Shown here: one piece after another, positions 5,190-5,233 of the stretch
Position numbering within the stretch: position 1 is the stretch's first letter
How the letters are laid out: each line of letters begins with the position of its first letter
Assembly: GCA_000434395.1 (NCBI GenBank)
Contig: FR878786.1
Span: forward strand, 1 to 5,233
Length of the DNA stretch: 5,233 nucleotides
Direction: 5' to 3'
Origin: Clostridium sp. CAG:568
GTDB taxonomy: Bacteria > Bacillota_I > Bacilli_A > RFN20 > CAG-288
The notes under the pieces: generated by a model
What the model saw: only the letters and a program-made list of their open reading frames with translations
Database searches by the model: none
Told to the model about the DNA's origin: nothing
Translations under genes and position numbers: made by a program

Positions 5190-5228
5190 ATAAAAAAGAG
5201 GGCACATAAGCCAATGTCACTAACTTAA
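5190..5228 (+). other. Short open tail at the window edge, possible end of a decayed or mobile sequence
   Basis: After the remnant, a third plus frame reads KKRAHKPMSLT and stops at TAA 5226-5228, with no start codon of its own. It could be the last codons of another broken gene, or the border of an insertion sequence continuing beyond the window. No terminal inverted repeat can be confirmed because the other end is not present. Confidence 0.2.
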
Positions 5229-5233
5229 GGCGA

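Overview
The window looks like chromosomal DNA of a low-GC Gram-positive bacterium (Bacillota). The base composition is AT-rich, codons end mostly in A or T, AGA is the main arginine codon, and ribosome binding sites are strong AGGAG-type sites. TGG is used for tryptophan, so the standard bacterial code applies and this is not a UGA-recoding mollicute. The gene set (M32 carboxypeptidase, YeaE-like aldo/keto reductase, TldD/PmbA family protein, Nudix hydrolase) fits a clostridial or erysipelotrichial genome, but the genus cannot be fixed from the sequence.

Layout, left to right. A minus-strand M32 carboxypeptidase gene (69-1595) is preceded by about 500 bases without an intact gene. That stretch holds a decayed, frame-shifted 5' fragment of an AlbA_2 (Schlafen-type) gene (about 1650-1796, minus), a likely minus-strand promoter overlapped by a CcpA cre-like palindrome (1907-1936), and a divergent plus-strand unit consisting of a promoter (1956-1983) and an excellent plus-strand intrinsic terminator (2051-2087). 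Together the last two suggest an undescribed small RNA of about 100 nt. Next come a minus-strand aldo/keto reductase (2095-2922), a minus-strand intrinsic terminator whose stem contains the stop codon of the upstream gene (2978-3006), and a minus-strand TldE/PmbA-like gene (3002-4336). The 142-base divergent region 4337-4478 holds apparently overlapping promoters for tldE-like and a plus-strand Nudix hydrolase (4479-4913). The last 320 bases hold no intact gene. They carry a 5'-truncated, frame-broken remnant (about 4910-5172, plus) with a nuclease-like C-terminal motif, and a short open tail (5190-5228) that may mark the edge of another decayed or mobile sequence.

How the parts may work together. 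The intact genes are cytoplasmic housekeeping or stress-type enzymes: peptide trimming (M32), a TldD-TldE protease subunit without its partner here, carbonyl detoxification (aldo/keto reductase) and nucleotide clean-up (Nudix). They do not form an obvious single pathway. The most notable material is intergenic: two gene remnants, one candidate small RNA that could pair with the tldE-like ribosome binding site, and a cre-like operator upstream of the carboxypeptidase. No tRNA, rRNA, CRISPR array, complete insertion sequence or recognisable known riboswitch was seen.
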